From NCBI RefSeq assembly GCF_001186125.1, contig NW_014040263.1, positions 65,421-89,670 on the forward strand: a stretch of 24,250 nt of DNA, given 5' to 3'. Under the pieces are notes generated by a model. It saw only the letters and a list, made by a program, of their open reading frames with translations, searched no databases and was not told the DNA's origin. The number at the start of each line of letters is the position of its first letter. Position 1 is the stretch's first letter. This document shows, piece by piece, positions 12,007 through 19,000 of the stretch. A program made the translations under genes and the position numbers. Origin of the DNA: Sphaeroforma arctica JP610 (Eukaryota > Opisthokonta > Ichthyosporea > Ichthyophonida).

Positions 12007-12624
12007 ATAGAAATATATGTATACGAATATGTATAGAAATATATGTATAGTACTAATGTAAGTGTGCATTCAGCTATCACAATGCTGATGTTAGCTATTC
12101 TTCCAGCCGTCAAGTCATACAAAAAGGTCATCGTGGCCGCCTCAAGCACCTCGTTACTTGCTAGTATCAACTATCGCCCGATCAACTGTCGTTCCAGTAT
12201 TGATCTCTAATACTCGGCATATGGAAGTCACAGGCGAATAGAACAAGTGGGCGTCACAGAAGAATAGAAAACCACACGTGCTATTTGTTGGCTCTCAACT
12301 TTGTCAGAGCTTCCATTTGTTCACAGAGTCTATTTAGTCTTCCAATTGTGTTCGGCACTTCACTCGGGCCGTAAAGTATACACAGACGAGAGTATACGTT
12401 TACGTGTTAAAAATGGTGCTACTCCGACTCCGATGTTGAGAACCCCTCTGTACAACAGGGGTGTATCTACACCATGTGCCAGTACTTCGGTGTAGTGCCC
12501 GTACATCGATTATGACCTTGTCAGCTGTTCTTCACCACTCCCACAGTAAGCTTACTGATTGTGAACCGTTTTATTTTAACAGGCGAAACACGAAGCCAGC
12601 ACCAAATGGTCGGACATCTACTAG
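95..12624 (+). CDS. Oxysterol-binding-protein-related protein, ORP1L/Osh1 type (16 exons, 5' end outside window)
   Basis: Lipid-transfer protein gene. Exons deduced from frame and GT-AG sites: 95-246, 893-1013, 1197-1430, 2489-2622, 2887-2994, 3420-3752, 4061-4183, 5135-5243, 6095-6395, 6624-6786, 8374-8590, 9809-9966, 10653-10924, 11509-11560, 11834-11917, 12583-12624. All phases join, giving 866 residues plus TAG. Domain order is ankyrin repeats, PH domain, coiled-coil linker, FFAT-like motif and full ORD. The ORD carries [20 protein letters not shown] and K-x3-E-x3-R, the residues known in this family to bind PI4P. Human ORP1L (about 950 residues) and yeast Osh1 share this order, so only part of the N-terminal ankyrin region should be missing. 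Family knowledge predicts sterol/PI4P transport or sensing at ER contact sites through VAP. Whether it is closer to ORP1L or Osh1 cannot be decided by eye. Confidence 0.95.
247..892 (+). other. ORP intron 1
   Basis: Bounded by GTGAGT at 247 and CTTGACAG at 885-892. It contains a TA dinucleotide run at about 789-816 grading into TATG/TGTA repeats. The short ORFs here overlap on both strands and resemble no family. No other structure seen. Confidence 0.8.
893..1013 (+). CDS. ORP exon: second ankyrin repeat
   Basis: The exon completes the second repeat: [18 protein letters not shown] continues the ALHKAALT of the preceding exon without a break (phase 0). It then runs into a capping, lysine/glutamate-rich helix, TKELKDELT. 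Donor GTAAGA at 1014, phase 1. Confidence 0.9.
1197..1430 (+). CDS. ORP exon: two further ankyrin repeats
   Basis: The acceptor at 1195-1196 (ATCTAG) is chosen because only it restores the frame from the phase-1 donor. A degenerate repeat ([15 protein letters not shown]) is followed by a canonical one ([20 protein letters not shown]). The donor is GTGAGT at 1431, phase 1. A closer AG at 1206-1207 would give a stop codon within four codons. Confidence 0.9.
1431..2488 (+). other. ORP intron 3 with a TGTCTG hexanucleotide run
   Basis: The intron of about 1.06 kb runs from GTGAGT to CACCCACAG, with a pyrimidine-rich stretch before the acceptor at 2453-2486. A (TGTCTG)n run sits at about 1508-1545 and keeps short ORFs open in all three forward frames. 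The remainder shows nothing recognisable. Confidence 0.75.
2489..2622 (+). CDS. ORP exon: end of ankyrin region and first strands of the PH domain
   Basis: The split codon plus [17 protein letters not shown] finishes the last ankyrin repeat (GKTPAEIA is typical). The following [20 protein letters not shown] matches the opening of a PH domain, with the two-strand pattern ending in W+xRxVVL. Donor GTGAGT at 2623, phase 0. Confidence 0.9.
2887..2994 (+). CDS. ORP exon: central PH-domain strands
   Basis: [20 protein letters not shown] continues directly from RGVVL of the previous exon in phase 0, as in PH domains where the third strand reads L-x-Y/F-Y. It ends with a VIDVTNE strand before the donor GTAAGG at 2995. 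Confidence 0.88.
2995..3419 (+). other. ORP intron 5
   Basis: The 425-base intron runs from GTAAGG to TGTACACAG. It is unusually free of simple repeats compared with its neighbours. Nothing else seen in it. Confidence 0.75.
3420..3752 (+). CDS. ORP exon: end of PH domain and start of coiled-coil linker
   Basis: [20 protein letters not shown] followed by [13 protein letters not shown] gives the last PH strands and the closing helix with the near-invariant Trp. A short His/Thr/Ala/Pro-rich tract ([17 protein letters not shown]) follows. Then come amphipathic helices ([20 protein letters not shown]) belonging to the linker. The exon ends CAG at the edge of a GT microsatellite, so the donor is the first GT of that array. 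Confidence 0.88.
3753..4060 (+). repeat. ORP intron 6: GT microsatellite starting at the splice donor, plus a minisatellite
   Basis: From 3753 to about 3871 the intron is almost pure (GT)n with a few interruptions. It then has about three copies of a unit containing GCATAGGCTTGTGTGTGTTG up to about 3950. The donor GTGTGT is therefore one of many identical dinucleotides. A long C/V-rich ORF across this array is a product of the repeat and not a gene. Confidence 0.85.
4061..4183 (+). CDS. ORP exon: coiled-coil linker
   Basis: Phase-0 exon encoding [18 protein letters not shown] and then a charged helix ([20 protein letters not shown]), a convincing coiled coil. The donor GTACGT is at 4184. In OSBP-family proteins this region lies between the PH domain and the FFAT motif. 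Confidence 0.85.
4558..4620 (+). repeat. 21-base tandem repeat, three copies
   Basis: Units beginning CACACATTTAAAG start at 4558, 4579 and 4600 in ORP intron 7, differing in their last eight bases. No coding or regulatory role is apparent. Confidence 0.8.
4774..5123 (+). repeat. 72-base tandem array (about five copies, alternating types) ending at a splice acceptor
   Basis: Each copy contains TTGAACTCAACAATA followed by GTTATACTCGAAG or a close variant. Copies 1, 3 and 5 begin with ATACAA and copies 2 and 4 with AATAA, so the array looks like a 144-base dimer repeated about two and a half times. The final copy breaks off within about 12 bases of the next exon. Confidence 0.8.
5135..5243 (+). 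CDS. ORP exon: linker end, acidic tract and first part of FFAT-like motif
   Basis: [20 protein letters not shown] continues the linker helix. An acidic/Gly-rich stretch (GGGDADGSE) then leads into AFYD, where the exon ends in phase 1 before donor GTATGG. The start at 5135 is preferred because it alone pairs an AG with the phase-0 donor at 4184. An acceptor at 5124 would need a different donor (GTGCAT at 4188). Confidence 0.8.
5244..5466 (+). repeat. 35-38-base tandem array beginning exactly at the splice donor
   Basis: Six units start with GTATGGACG at 5244, 5282, 5317, 5354, 5391 and 5429, and most end TTATCGAG. The first base of the array is the first base of ORP intron 8, so every unit repeats the donor sequence and several junctions read GAG/GTATGG. 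Short ORFs with the repeated element [12 protein letters not shown] are translations of this array. Confidence 0.88.
5467..6094 (+). other. Remainder of ORP intron 8
   Basis: After the donor-linked array the intron continues to the acceptor CACCGGCAG at 6086-6094. It holds a CA-rich stretch about 5670-5790 with ACACGTATA repeats. ORFs here are short, overlapping and unlike any known family. Confidence 0.7.
6095..6395 (+). CDS. ORP exon: completes FFAT-like motif, then start of ORD
   Basis: The first two bases complete the Ala codon of the FFAT-like core (FYD-A-VS). A proline-rich linker follows. The ORD then opens with [20 protein letters not shown] and [20 protein letters not shown], diagnostic of OSBP-family proteins. 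A loop of about 18 residues ([18 protein letters not shown]) precedes donor GTATGT at 6396, phase 2. The family is usually shorter here, so this is a modest insertion or lineage-specific loop. Confidence 0.92.
6624..6786 (+). CDS. ORP exon: ORD core with [12 protein letters not shown]
   Basis: [20 protein letters not shown] is followed by [17 protein letters not shown], the conserved ORD segment whose Lys and Asn-Pro belong to the ligand pocket. The exon ends CEQ, the first two signature residues (E-Q), immediately before donor GTGAGT. Confidence 0.95.
7328..7550. repeat. Long imperfect inverted repeat (hairpin) in ORP intron 10
   Basis: Outer arms at about 7328-7386 and 7491-7550 pair along most of their length: ATACAGGATG pairs with CATCCTGTAT, ACACACAACAACTT with AAGTTGTTGTGTGT. 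A second pair of inner arms at about 7411-7434 and 7440-7465 pairs GGAGTAGGATAGATCACAG with CTGTGATCCATCGTACTCC around a tiny loop. The unpaired part between them is about 25 bases per side. It could be a foldback/MITE-like element or a structured RNA. No obvious target-site duplication was found. Confidence 0.75.
7606..7667 (+). repeat. 20-base tandem repeat, three copies
   Basis: CACCAATCAGATGTCAGCTT occurs three times in a row, the third with CATC in place of CACC, in ORP intron 10. No function evident. Confidence 0.85.
7851..8066 (+). repeat. 27-base minisatellite, eight copies
   Basis: Eight consecutive 27-base units of the form ACACACATTATACATCGTTG plus TTCACTT, with the last three ending in CAGTT or CAGTC. 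Because 27 is a multiple of three, open frames persist on both strands, producing Cys/Met-rich and Thr/Tyr-rich spurious ORFs. Confidence 0.9.
8084..8175 (+). pseudogene. Relic copy 1 of the ORP signature exon
   Basis: Bases 8084-8130 align with the start of the true exon at 8374. In the matching frame the relic reads [14 protein letters not shown], against [14 protein letters not shown] in the exon. After an inserted G-rich tract the match resumes with GACATATGAGATGCGTG against GACGTATGAGATACACG. The copy is no longer a usable exon because its frame closes within the segment and no clean AG precedes it. It looks like an old tandem exon duplication. Confidence 0.7.
8131..8154 (+). other. G-quadruplex-type tract
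   Basis: Four runs of at least three G separated by one to three bases (G7-T-G3-T-G6-AAT-G3) match the classical quadruplex rule on the + strand, which is also the transcribed RNA sequence of ORP intron 10. It interrupts relic exon copy 1. Confidence 0.7.
8229..8280 (+). pseudogene. Relic copy 2 of the ORP signature exon and its acceptor
   Basis: TACTGATAAATAGGTGAACC and the next eight bases match the real acceptor region TACTGGTACCTAGGTGAGCC around 8363-8382. The downstream frame reads VNHHPPSY and then stops. The copied 3' splice site looks intact, so it could compete with the true one. Like copy 1 it runs into GAGAGGGGGGG. Confidence 0.65.
8374..8590 (+). CDS. ORP exon: signature VSHHPP and central ORD
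   Basis: It opens with [19 protein letters not shown], which joined to the EQ of the preceding exon recreates the EQVSHHPP family signature, including the two His that contact PI4P phosphate in known structures. [19 protein letters not shown] and [19 protein letters not shown] follow, typical ORD strands. Donor GTAGGT at 8591, phase 1. Confidence 0.95.
8591..8853 (+). repeat. 55-base tandem repeat carrying five copies of the splice donor
   Basis: GTAGGTAAACG starts at 8591, 8646, 8701, 8756 and 8811, exactly 55 bases apart. The bases before each copy (CATCATAG) resemble the last bases of the exon (TTATCATAG). The first copy is the true donor. Reading on from the exon meets a TAA eight bases into the intron, so use of a later donor would truncate the protein. 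Confidence 0.92.
8854..9112 (+). other. Non-repetitive part of ORP intron 11
   Basis: This stretch lies between the 55-base and 15-base arrays. It has no convincing open frame, RNA fold or mobile-element feature that I can see. Confidence 0.5.
9121..9692 (+). repeat. 15-base minisatellite with 45-base higher-order structure
   Basis: About 38 units of TATACGTATCAGTAA type in ORP intron 11. Three variants recur in order (ending CAGTAA, CAGCTA and, with TACATATCAG, CAGTTA), forming a 45-base super-unit. Since 15 is divisible by three, long Tyr/Ile/Ser- and Thr/Asp-rich ORFs (over 200 codons) stay open on both strands. These are artefacts. Confidence 0.92.
9809..9966 (+). CDS. ORP exon: ORD strands
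   Basis: With one base from the preceding exon it reads [20 protein letters not shown], then [20 protein letters not shown], the ORD segment preceding the lid-proximal strands. The acceptor is GGTACAG and the exon ends in phase 0 at donor GTATGT. Confidence 0.94.
9967..10350 (+). repeat. 24-base minisatellite beginning exactly at the splice donor
   Basis: About sixteen copies of GTATGTATACACTTATAGCT plus ACGT fill the first half of ORP intron 12. The intron's first base is the first base of the array, so each unit carries a GTATGT donor-like motif. The period is a multiple of three, leaving repetitive ORFs open on both strands (MYTLIATC and VAISVYIH repeats). Confidence 0.92.
10351..10652 (+). 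other. Second half of ORP intron 12
   Basis: Non-repetitive sequence up to acceptor CACACGCAG at 10644-10652. A perfect odd palindrome TGATCATAATGATCA lies at 10427-10441. No gene seen. Confidence 0.6.
10653..10924 (+). CDS. ORP exon: ORD C-terminal half
   Basis: [20 protein letters not shown] follows, then [20 protein letters not shown] and [20 protein letters not shown], all conserved in ORDs (W-x-IN/IH, YN-T-FA-LNE, LPPTDSRLRPDQR). Here [19 protein letters not shown] replaces the usual LPPTDSRLRPDQR. The exon ends ADEKVR with the Arg codon split in phase 2 at GTATGC. Confidence 0.95.
10925..11508 (+). other. ORP intron 13
   Basis: The 584-base intron runs from GTATGC to CTCTTCGCAG, with a good pyrimidine tract at its 3' end. 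It has no tandem array. Nothing recognisable otherwise. Confidence 0.75.
11509..11560 (+). CDS. ORP exon: PI4P-contact helix
   Basis: This 52-base exon encodes [17 protein letters not shown]. Together with K at the end of the previous exon it forms K-x3-E-x3-R, matching K336, E340 and R344 of yeast Osh4. Donor GTTAGT at 11561, phase 0. Confidence 0.92.
11834..11917 (+). CDS. ORP exon: near-C-terminal ORD
   Basis: [20 protein letters not shown] and then RPTGEFWR match the family ending (H-P-x-WF ... Y-x-G-x-YW). Flanked by TTTCTAG and GTGTGT, in phase 0 on both sides. Confidence 0.92.
11918..12582 (+). other. ORP intron 15
   Basis: The last intron (665 bases) runs from GTGTGT to TTTTAACAG. 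It includes a TA/GT microsatellite at about 11975-12008 and related TATGTATAGAAATA repeats to about 12048. No other feature. Confidence 0.75.
12583..12624 (+). CDS. ORP terminal exon
   Basis: Encodes [13 protein letters not shown] followed by TAG. The family commonly ends with a Trp-x-x-Ile/Leu-Phe/Tyr sequence, so this short exon is a good fit. The polypyrimidine-like TTTTATTTTAACAG precedes it. Confidence 0.9.
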   Translation, partial: AKHEASTKWSDIY

Positions 12625-13899
12625 TATCTGGTAGTTCGCCCACATAGGACCTTTAAGCATGGGCAAAGTCGTTCTGAAACGATCGGGTTTCCATAAAGTT
12701 AGTTAATTGCAATAAAAACTAGGTATTGTGTATTCTTTTTACGAAGTAGAAAAATGTATACTTCGATGCCTTCAATGGAACCTGAAAAATAATCTAGCGA
12801 AAGGCTATATAGCTTCGACAAGTGCACTACATATAAAATATATTGTAAATAGTACTTCCTATTTCGGCCATGTATATAGAGGTCAAAAGGATATTTCTAA
12901 TAAGAACATATAATTTGTAATTGCGATCATAGTCTGGTTGAGTGCCAGCGCATTCGGGTGTCGCACTCATATCGGTAGCTAACCACGAAGTCCTCCCGGT
13001 AGCATTTGGCACCCTCGTCCTGTGTATCACAGGTTACGTTCTCTGCACTGGACGTGTGCGTGCAATGGCTCTATTTTGTGCTCCGGTATATCCGGTCCCG
13101 CCCCTCAGTGTAATCTTTGACACGCTCACCTTGTAGTACTTCATCCAGTGTCTGCCGTACAAATTGGGTAGCCCTTAACGTCTGTCAATACAAGTGCTTC
13201 CTGTCTACAGTGCGTTTGTATAATCTCTAGTTACATTTAGTATTTACGATACGTATCTGCGCGATCCACTTTCATCTTCTTCGTACACCTCAAAATCGTG
13301 AAGGATACTGAGAATAGTACAATATTGTGCGACAACTTCACTTTGTTGCGTCCGCCGTATCTTTGCATTTCCAAGTTGTATTTAATACATGGTCACAAGA
13401 TTTTCGTACAGTCCATCCCCTGGGTGGTTCTGAAATGCGAGAAAAATACGGGTGCTGTAGCTCATATCTGCCAACGACATGTGATGCATCTCGATGAGCA
13501 GGTATTCATCCGTGCGTTATGCGATAGCGTCATTCGACTCTGCTATCTGTACCGCCTTCTATACTTTCCGACGAACAGTTGGCACAACAAACGGAACTCT
13601 TGACATGACATGATTTATAAAGAAATCATTAATTCGAAAAGCGGCTATCATACTTCAAATCGGCGAAATTTTTTCGGTCTATCGCTCCACTCGCTCAAAG
13701 CCATTGCTTATCCAACTGTCAATATCATTTCACATTCACCTTCAATGTTGGCCTCCGGCAATAAAACGTTATAGTCTGAGAATTTTTGAAAAACGGAGGC
13801 TTAGCAACAACAATATTGTCCAGTTATACAGATGATGTGACTCGTGTGAATAAAGTGTGAGCCTATCGCAATAGCGATGACGTCATCATTGGAGTGATC
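12625..13899. other. ORP 3' UTR and proximal intergenic DNA
   Basis: After the UTR the sequence has moderate complexity. Short open frames occur on both strands: a 101-codon forward frame at 13298-13603, and reverse frames with several stops between about 12930 and 13600. None shows a recognisable domain, and the frame lengths are close to chance. An exon of an unidentified gene cannot be excluded. Confidence 0.5.
12711..12716 (+). terminator. Polyadenylation signal of the ORP gene
   Basis: AATAAA lies 87 bases after the stop codon and is followed by a T/GT-rich stretch (TATTGTGTATTCTTTTT), the usual arrangement for 3' end processing in opisthokonts. Confidence 0.6.
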
Positions 13900-13943
13900 C
13901 ATCTCAGATCTCAGATCTCAGATCTCAAATCTCAAATCTCAAA

Positions 13944-14011
<68 letters not shown>

Positions 14012-14033
14012 TANNNNNNNNNNNNNNNNNNNN

Positions 14034-14110
<77 letters not shown>
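13900..14110. repeat. Heptamer run followed by a long TA array containing an assembly gap
   Basis: ATCTCAG changing to ATCTCAA repeats about six times at 13903-13945, then (TA)n runs to 14110. Twenty N occupy 14014-14033, so the true array length is unknown. IYIY ORFs across it are translations of the repeat. Confidence 0.95.
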
Positions 14111-14119
<9 letters not shown>

Positions 14120-15928
14120 TAATTGCAGTATGTAGAGGGTGGTGAATAGATATTCGATTTTACGGTGTAGTACAGATGAATTATCAGTCCATGGTAACAT
14201 ACAATGTTTAAAATAGTGTAGGGATTAAAAGGCTATATATTTCATTGCGGGCGTTATTAGATTTCTACCTGACCAAATTACGGACTGGCATGCTGAGCGG
14301 CGGGAAAATGGATCCACATGCAGATATTATCTTAGTAAGTATGAGAGCGAGAATAAGGCAACGTTTAGAAAAGCCGAGTCGAAAACGGTTAGTGCTTAAC
14401 CCAACAAGATAGAGAGGTCCCGTGGGTGTTGCGAATCGTCAGCCAAGGCACAGTATGTACAGCTCAACCGATTTCTCTGGTGACGATTGGCTTCGCATAC
14501 TACGTTTATCTGCTGGTGTTGTGTTACACCATGTACATTTGCTGAGAATATAGTGTAAGGTATTCTTTATTTCCACTAGGGCTATTCTTGACGGTATTAA
14601 AATTCATACGTGAAACACATAAAGGTCAACATCGATTGTCTGCCAACTTTTCACTTGCAAATTGCCCTTGATATTACTATGCGATAAAGTTACATTTCTA
14701 TACTCGCCCGAACAATACATGCCGGCATAATAGCGAACTGACTCGTGTCGTAGGCTAGTTATTCTTCCTATGCAAACTAATACGATTTTTCAACGCACCG
14801 CAAAAACACGCCTCACTGGTGGGGAGAAGAAAATGAAAAATTATCCCGTCCCGGGGAATCGATGATTGCCACAGAAAAAACCGCGTCCTCTCTAGAGAGC
14901 GTCATGGCAAAAAAAAATTGGACATTGTTGATTGAACAAATGCAGCAAACATCGCTGGTCGTATAAATAATACATGTAGCGCAGATTGTTAGTATTGTAA
15001 ACTACAGATGCAATAAATAAAAACCCCAGACCTGTGGATTAAATACAGTTTTGTTTGTACTCAGTATATTAATCTACCAAGAACGAGAAAAAAAACCGCA
15101 GATATTTCACGCTCGGCAGAGAAGTACAAGCACTTACGATGATATGGAAATTGTTATCATTTTTTAAACCATAAGTTTACAAAGGATTATAGGAGATTGT
15201 CACAATGTTCTGAGCGATATAGAGAAACTGTAAACTACAGGCACATATGTATTGATACCTTGAAAAAACTCGATCAAGAAAGCAATCTACAAACACGTAC
15301 AAAGGAGGTCACGATATTCTGACTTCCGAATAAGACGAGAGCTAAAAGCACACGCCAGAAAATACTGCTTTTAATAAAGTCTATAGTTTAACTATGGTAG
15401 AGTGTGCTAGCGTTTGTAAATGGTGAATACGTAGAGCGTGTTCAAGTGTTGTCGCTTGTATATGTTTAAACAGAGGTGTCGTCATAGTTAGTTTTCAACT
15501 GAATGGTGTACTGTCTTTTAAATATCACTGCAAATTCAGATTCCTACGTAGAGCAGAGCCCAGCCAAGATTCATTATTCGACAAGGTAGGAATCCGGCTT
15601 TGAAGCGCTTTTGCCGCTGAAGCTCGATATAATCCATATTTTTATGTGACGCGCTGTTGTGAGCGTTCTGTAATTTGAGCAGAGTGATTTATTACAATTT
15701 AGAGAAATGCCTAATGTGTGTGGTGGTATCTATTTCGCAGTTCCATTTTATCGACCAATGTACGAGATTCCTGAATTTCGTTGTTGGGGCATTTCGCAAG
15801 TTTGTGCGTTGGCAGCTGAAGCAATTTTACGAAACGAACCGCACTTTTGAAAAATCAGAATAAAAGTGTTCGAAGGATCAATGTGATCGTAAGTGCTCGG
15901 ATACTTGAAAACGGCCACATCAAAGCTT
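14111..15928. other. AT-rich intergenic DNA upstream of the MYND/C2H2 gene
   Basis: No open frame above about 60 codons and no tRNA- or rRNA-like sequence was noticed. A TATAAATA at 14962-14969 could be a core promoter element, but it is almost 1 kb from the first coding exon. GTAAGT at 15889 followed by GAGCAG at 15949-15954 could be a small 5' UTR intron, since an ATG starts two bases later at 15956. Confidence 0.45.
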
Positions 15929-16053
15929 ATGGGACTCGTATGTCATTTGAGCAGCATGATGCGTGATGAAAATAGTACTGGCAGCGAGTCTGAAGCATTA
16001 AAATTCTGTGATGCATGTGGAAAATGTTCTGCTCTGATCCAGTGTCCGTGCAG
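15929..16053 (+). CDS. MYND/C2H2 gene exon 1: first half of the MYND finger
   Basis: Encodes FCDACGKCSALIQCPC, the first two metal pairs of a MYND finger, preceded by an acidic leader. Candidate starts are ATG 15929 and ATG-ATG at 15956/15959. A stop lies upstream in frame at 15890. The donor GTGTGA at 16054 splits an Arg codon (phase 2). Confidence 0.82.
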
Positions 16054-19000
16054 GTGTGAACTACTGCTAAGTATGAATTCGTTCATGGTCAATGCGGTCT
16101 TTGGCCTCTTCCAAGTGAGTATTTGCTTTGTAAACGACGTAGAATCTTCATTAGCTTGAAGTTCGTGGTCTTGACATCATGTCATTGTATTTTAAATTCT
16201 GATGCTACTGTTTAATAACAACAGTCCATTGCGTTCTCCACATTTACAGAAAAGCGGTTTACTGTAATAGAGTTTGCCAACGACATCATTGGAAAGCCCA
16301 TCGCGAACACTGCAATGCACGACGTGGACCTTCATTGGCTAACAAAGGTTCCCATGTGAGGGCTGGGCCAGTGAGCAATCATAGTCCTGCTGGCTTTTCT
16401 CCACACAAACAGCAAACAACCAATAAATCACCGCCGGTATCAAGACAAGTACTCGTTGGTTTGCACGAACGTGATAGCCAGCGCCCCATGCACACAATTA
16501 ACACACAATACCATCCGATGAGATTATCTTCAAAGCCGAAAAAGATCAGTGAACAACATATGGCATCGAGCGAACATGAAATCAGCAACAGGGGTACATC
16601 AGTGATCATTAAAAGTATGCAGAATGTTCCGATTCCGCTTTTTCGTCCAAAGTTGCTCTACCCTACCCTATACATATCTCGTTTCGACTCATTCGTCAAG
16701 AAAATTCATTCTAGTAGTCTCGACCTCGGAAAGGTGTCGGCGCCCGGTGAGAATATCAAGGACACGCAAACTCTAACTAAAACTTTGTCCTCCGAGAAGC
16801 TCAAGCCGTCCCCCAACGACCCTGAGATGTATCCGTTTATTTGTCGAGAGTGCGATCGAGTGTTTGATACCTGCAATGCGAGAGACGCGTGTTTGCACAC
16901 GGAATGTCCCGAGCAGATGCATCAGAAACAATTTGCGTTCGTCGCCGACGCGTATCAGCACTGCGTTAGAGAACACAAGGCGGAGAGCAGTAGTAGAACT
17001 GACGAGGTTGTGCGACCTGCGATGATGAGTAGAAATACATCAAATTCGAATCGGGAAAACGAGGGTATAGAGGTCAACGTTATATATAACGCAGAGGACA
17101 CACTGAACAAATGGGCAAGTACTATGGCTGGCTGCAATGAAGATACACGCGTGCGCAGCGACGATGAGATGCAGGATGCTTCGCAGAGAGCACTCGATGC
17201 ACGTGCTGCAGCTGATCCCGGCGCAGGAACTCGCATGTATGTTGAGTCATCGGGTGGTGTGACTGTTGCAAACGCTGGTCTAGCAAGATTGAGTGATACT
17301 CCGAATGCAAGTTCCAATTCTGGTGGAAAGAGAGAGATACCAATGGACGTGGAGGGTACACAAGTAGACGACACTACATCTTCAGCACAGTCTAAACCAA
17401 AGTCATGCAGTGACGGCAAGACGGTACATCCGCCCTCCCGCGAGATTTCAGACCAGTCTGGACCACTGAGATCCGATACATACCACGATGGGCTATCACA
17501 AACGTACTCATCTGGTGACGACCTAACCCGGGCAAACGCTGCGAATGACTTTGAGTCAACGAGTGCTATTGCTATTGCTACGCCTGCAGTAGCCGTGGAC
17601 CTGATGGAACCCGTTGGTGGCAACAATGAAAATGCTCAAAATACTGCTGGAGACGGTCAGACGATACAGAAAGCACCTGCGCAAACGGCGAAGACCCCAC
17701 GTGCACAGAATATTGCGTATCGAGTAGAAAAAAACATATCCGCAACAGATCGAGAGATCACAACTGTATGCTATACGGCAGCTCATGATATTCTAAGGGC
17801 TTCAGTAGGTAATCATAAGTCATACGAGGCATATCAGGAAGGCGGAATGACCGATACGATTACAGAAGGCATGGCAGATACGACTACAACGGAAGCATGC
17901 GGAGTGGGAGGGAAAGGGATCGAGTCTGAACACAGTCGTGAGGCCACGAGTGCCCATTCGCTTGCGAAAGCGGCTACTACTCTACCACATGGCACTGATG
18001 AATTGCCACATGGTTCCATTATTGTTGAACAGCCTACCACCACACCATGCGACCCTACGCCATACAAAGTGAGCGATACGGCGGCGGGATGGACGGACGG
18101 CGATAATGGTACTATGCGTGAGGCTAAGGATGCGGAGGAGGTCGTGATAAACATGTGCACATCAGAACCAGACACGGCTATTGTGGAGAAGGTGCAGGTT
18201 TTCTCCAAGGATGACGAGCTTCCCAGTACGAATCTCAGCACATTGGCAGCAGCTGCAGTGATATCCGGTTTCAAGGAGAATTTTGGTGACGTTTCGGATG
18301 TACGGGACTCGGTATCTGAGCCGAACCATAGCAAGTCTTCGCAGGTACACGCCACACTCGAAAGCAACACGCAGGACAACCCCCCGACTATCTCGCTGGT
18401 CTCGCTAGTGCCTTCAGCTCCGTGTACTATCAATCCAGTCATCGCTGAAGACTCGTCAACTATCGACGGCACGCTAAAAGCACATAGCCCATTGGTCACA
18501 GATGCCAACGTTATCAGTGATGATGATGCTGTCCCGATCGCTCTATCTGCTGTCGACAGAGCGTCTTGCCCTGATGCGCCTGAACGCGATGCACAATATG
18601 CTACGAATACCTCAGGTGGTGTTGAGAGTACTACTTCCAACGTTGGTGTTTCGCCTGTCTCTATCGGCGCCTCCGCCATAGAAAACCCGTCCATGGACAC
18701 CAATAACATCGATCTCGCGCCAGATTTGACTGCGCCAATTAGCCATATCAATGTTTCGCTGGTCATGGAGACGTCGCTCGATGTTGGTTGTACCACTTGT
18801 GGTAATGATAATCCACCTATCGGCGTCGCCCTGTCCAATAGCCCCCATGATGACAGCGTTTCTCAGTCAATCATGGATGCTCCAGATGACTCGTGCAGGG
18901 CCCCCCATGACAGCGTTTTTCAATCAGTCGTGGGCGCACCAGATGACTCGTGTAGGGGGGGGCATGACAGCGTTTCTCACTCAGTCGTGGGTGCACCAGA

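Noticed and set aside
12930-13600. Possible decayed coding sequence on the minus strand, and a 101-codon forward frame at 13298-13603
   Set aside because: The reverse frames have stops at about the density expected by chance and match no family I know. The forward frame also lacks a recognisable domain. Translated searches would be needed to revive either.
14780-15660. tRNA or other structured RNA gene in the AT-rich intergenic region
   Set aside because: No A/B box pair or cloverleaf was found by eye. Short palindromes such as CTCTCTAGAGAG are too small to support a call.
15675-15863. 62-codon ORF just upstream of the MYND gene
   Set aside because: No ATG, no domain and no splice link in a workable phase to the MYND exon.
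17834-18838. Reverse-strand ORF of 334 codons, and another of 223 codons at 16955-17626
   Set aside because: Both lie antisense to the long MYND/C2H2 exon, whose composition is poor in codons that give antisense stops. No domain is visible in them.
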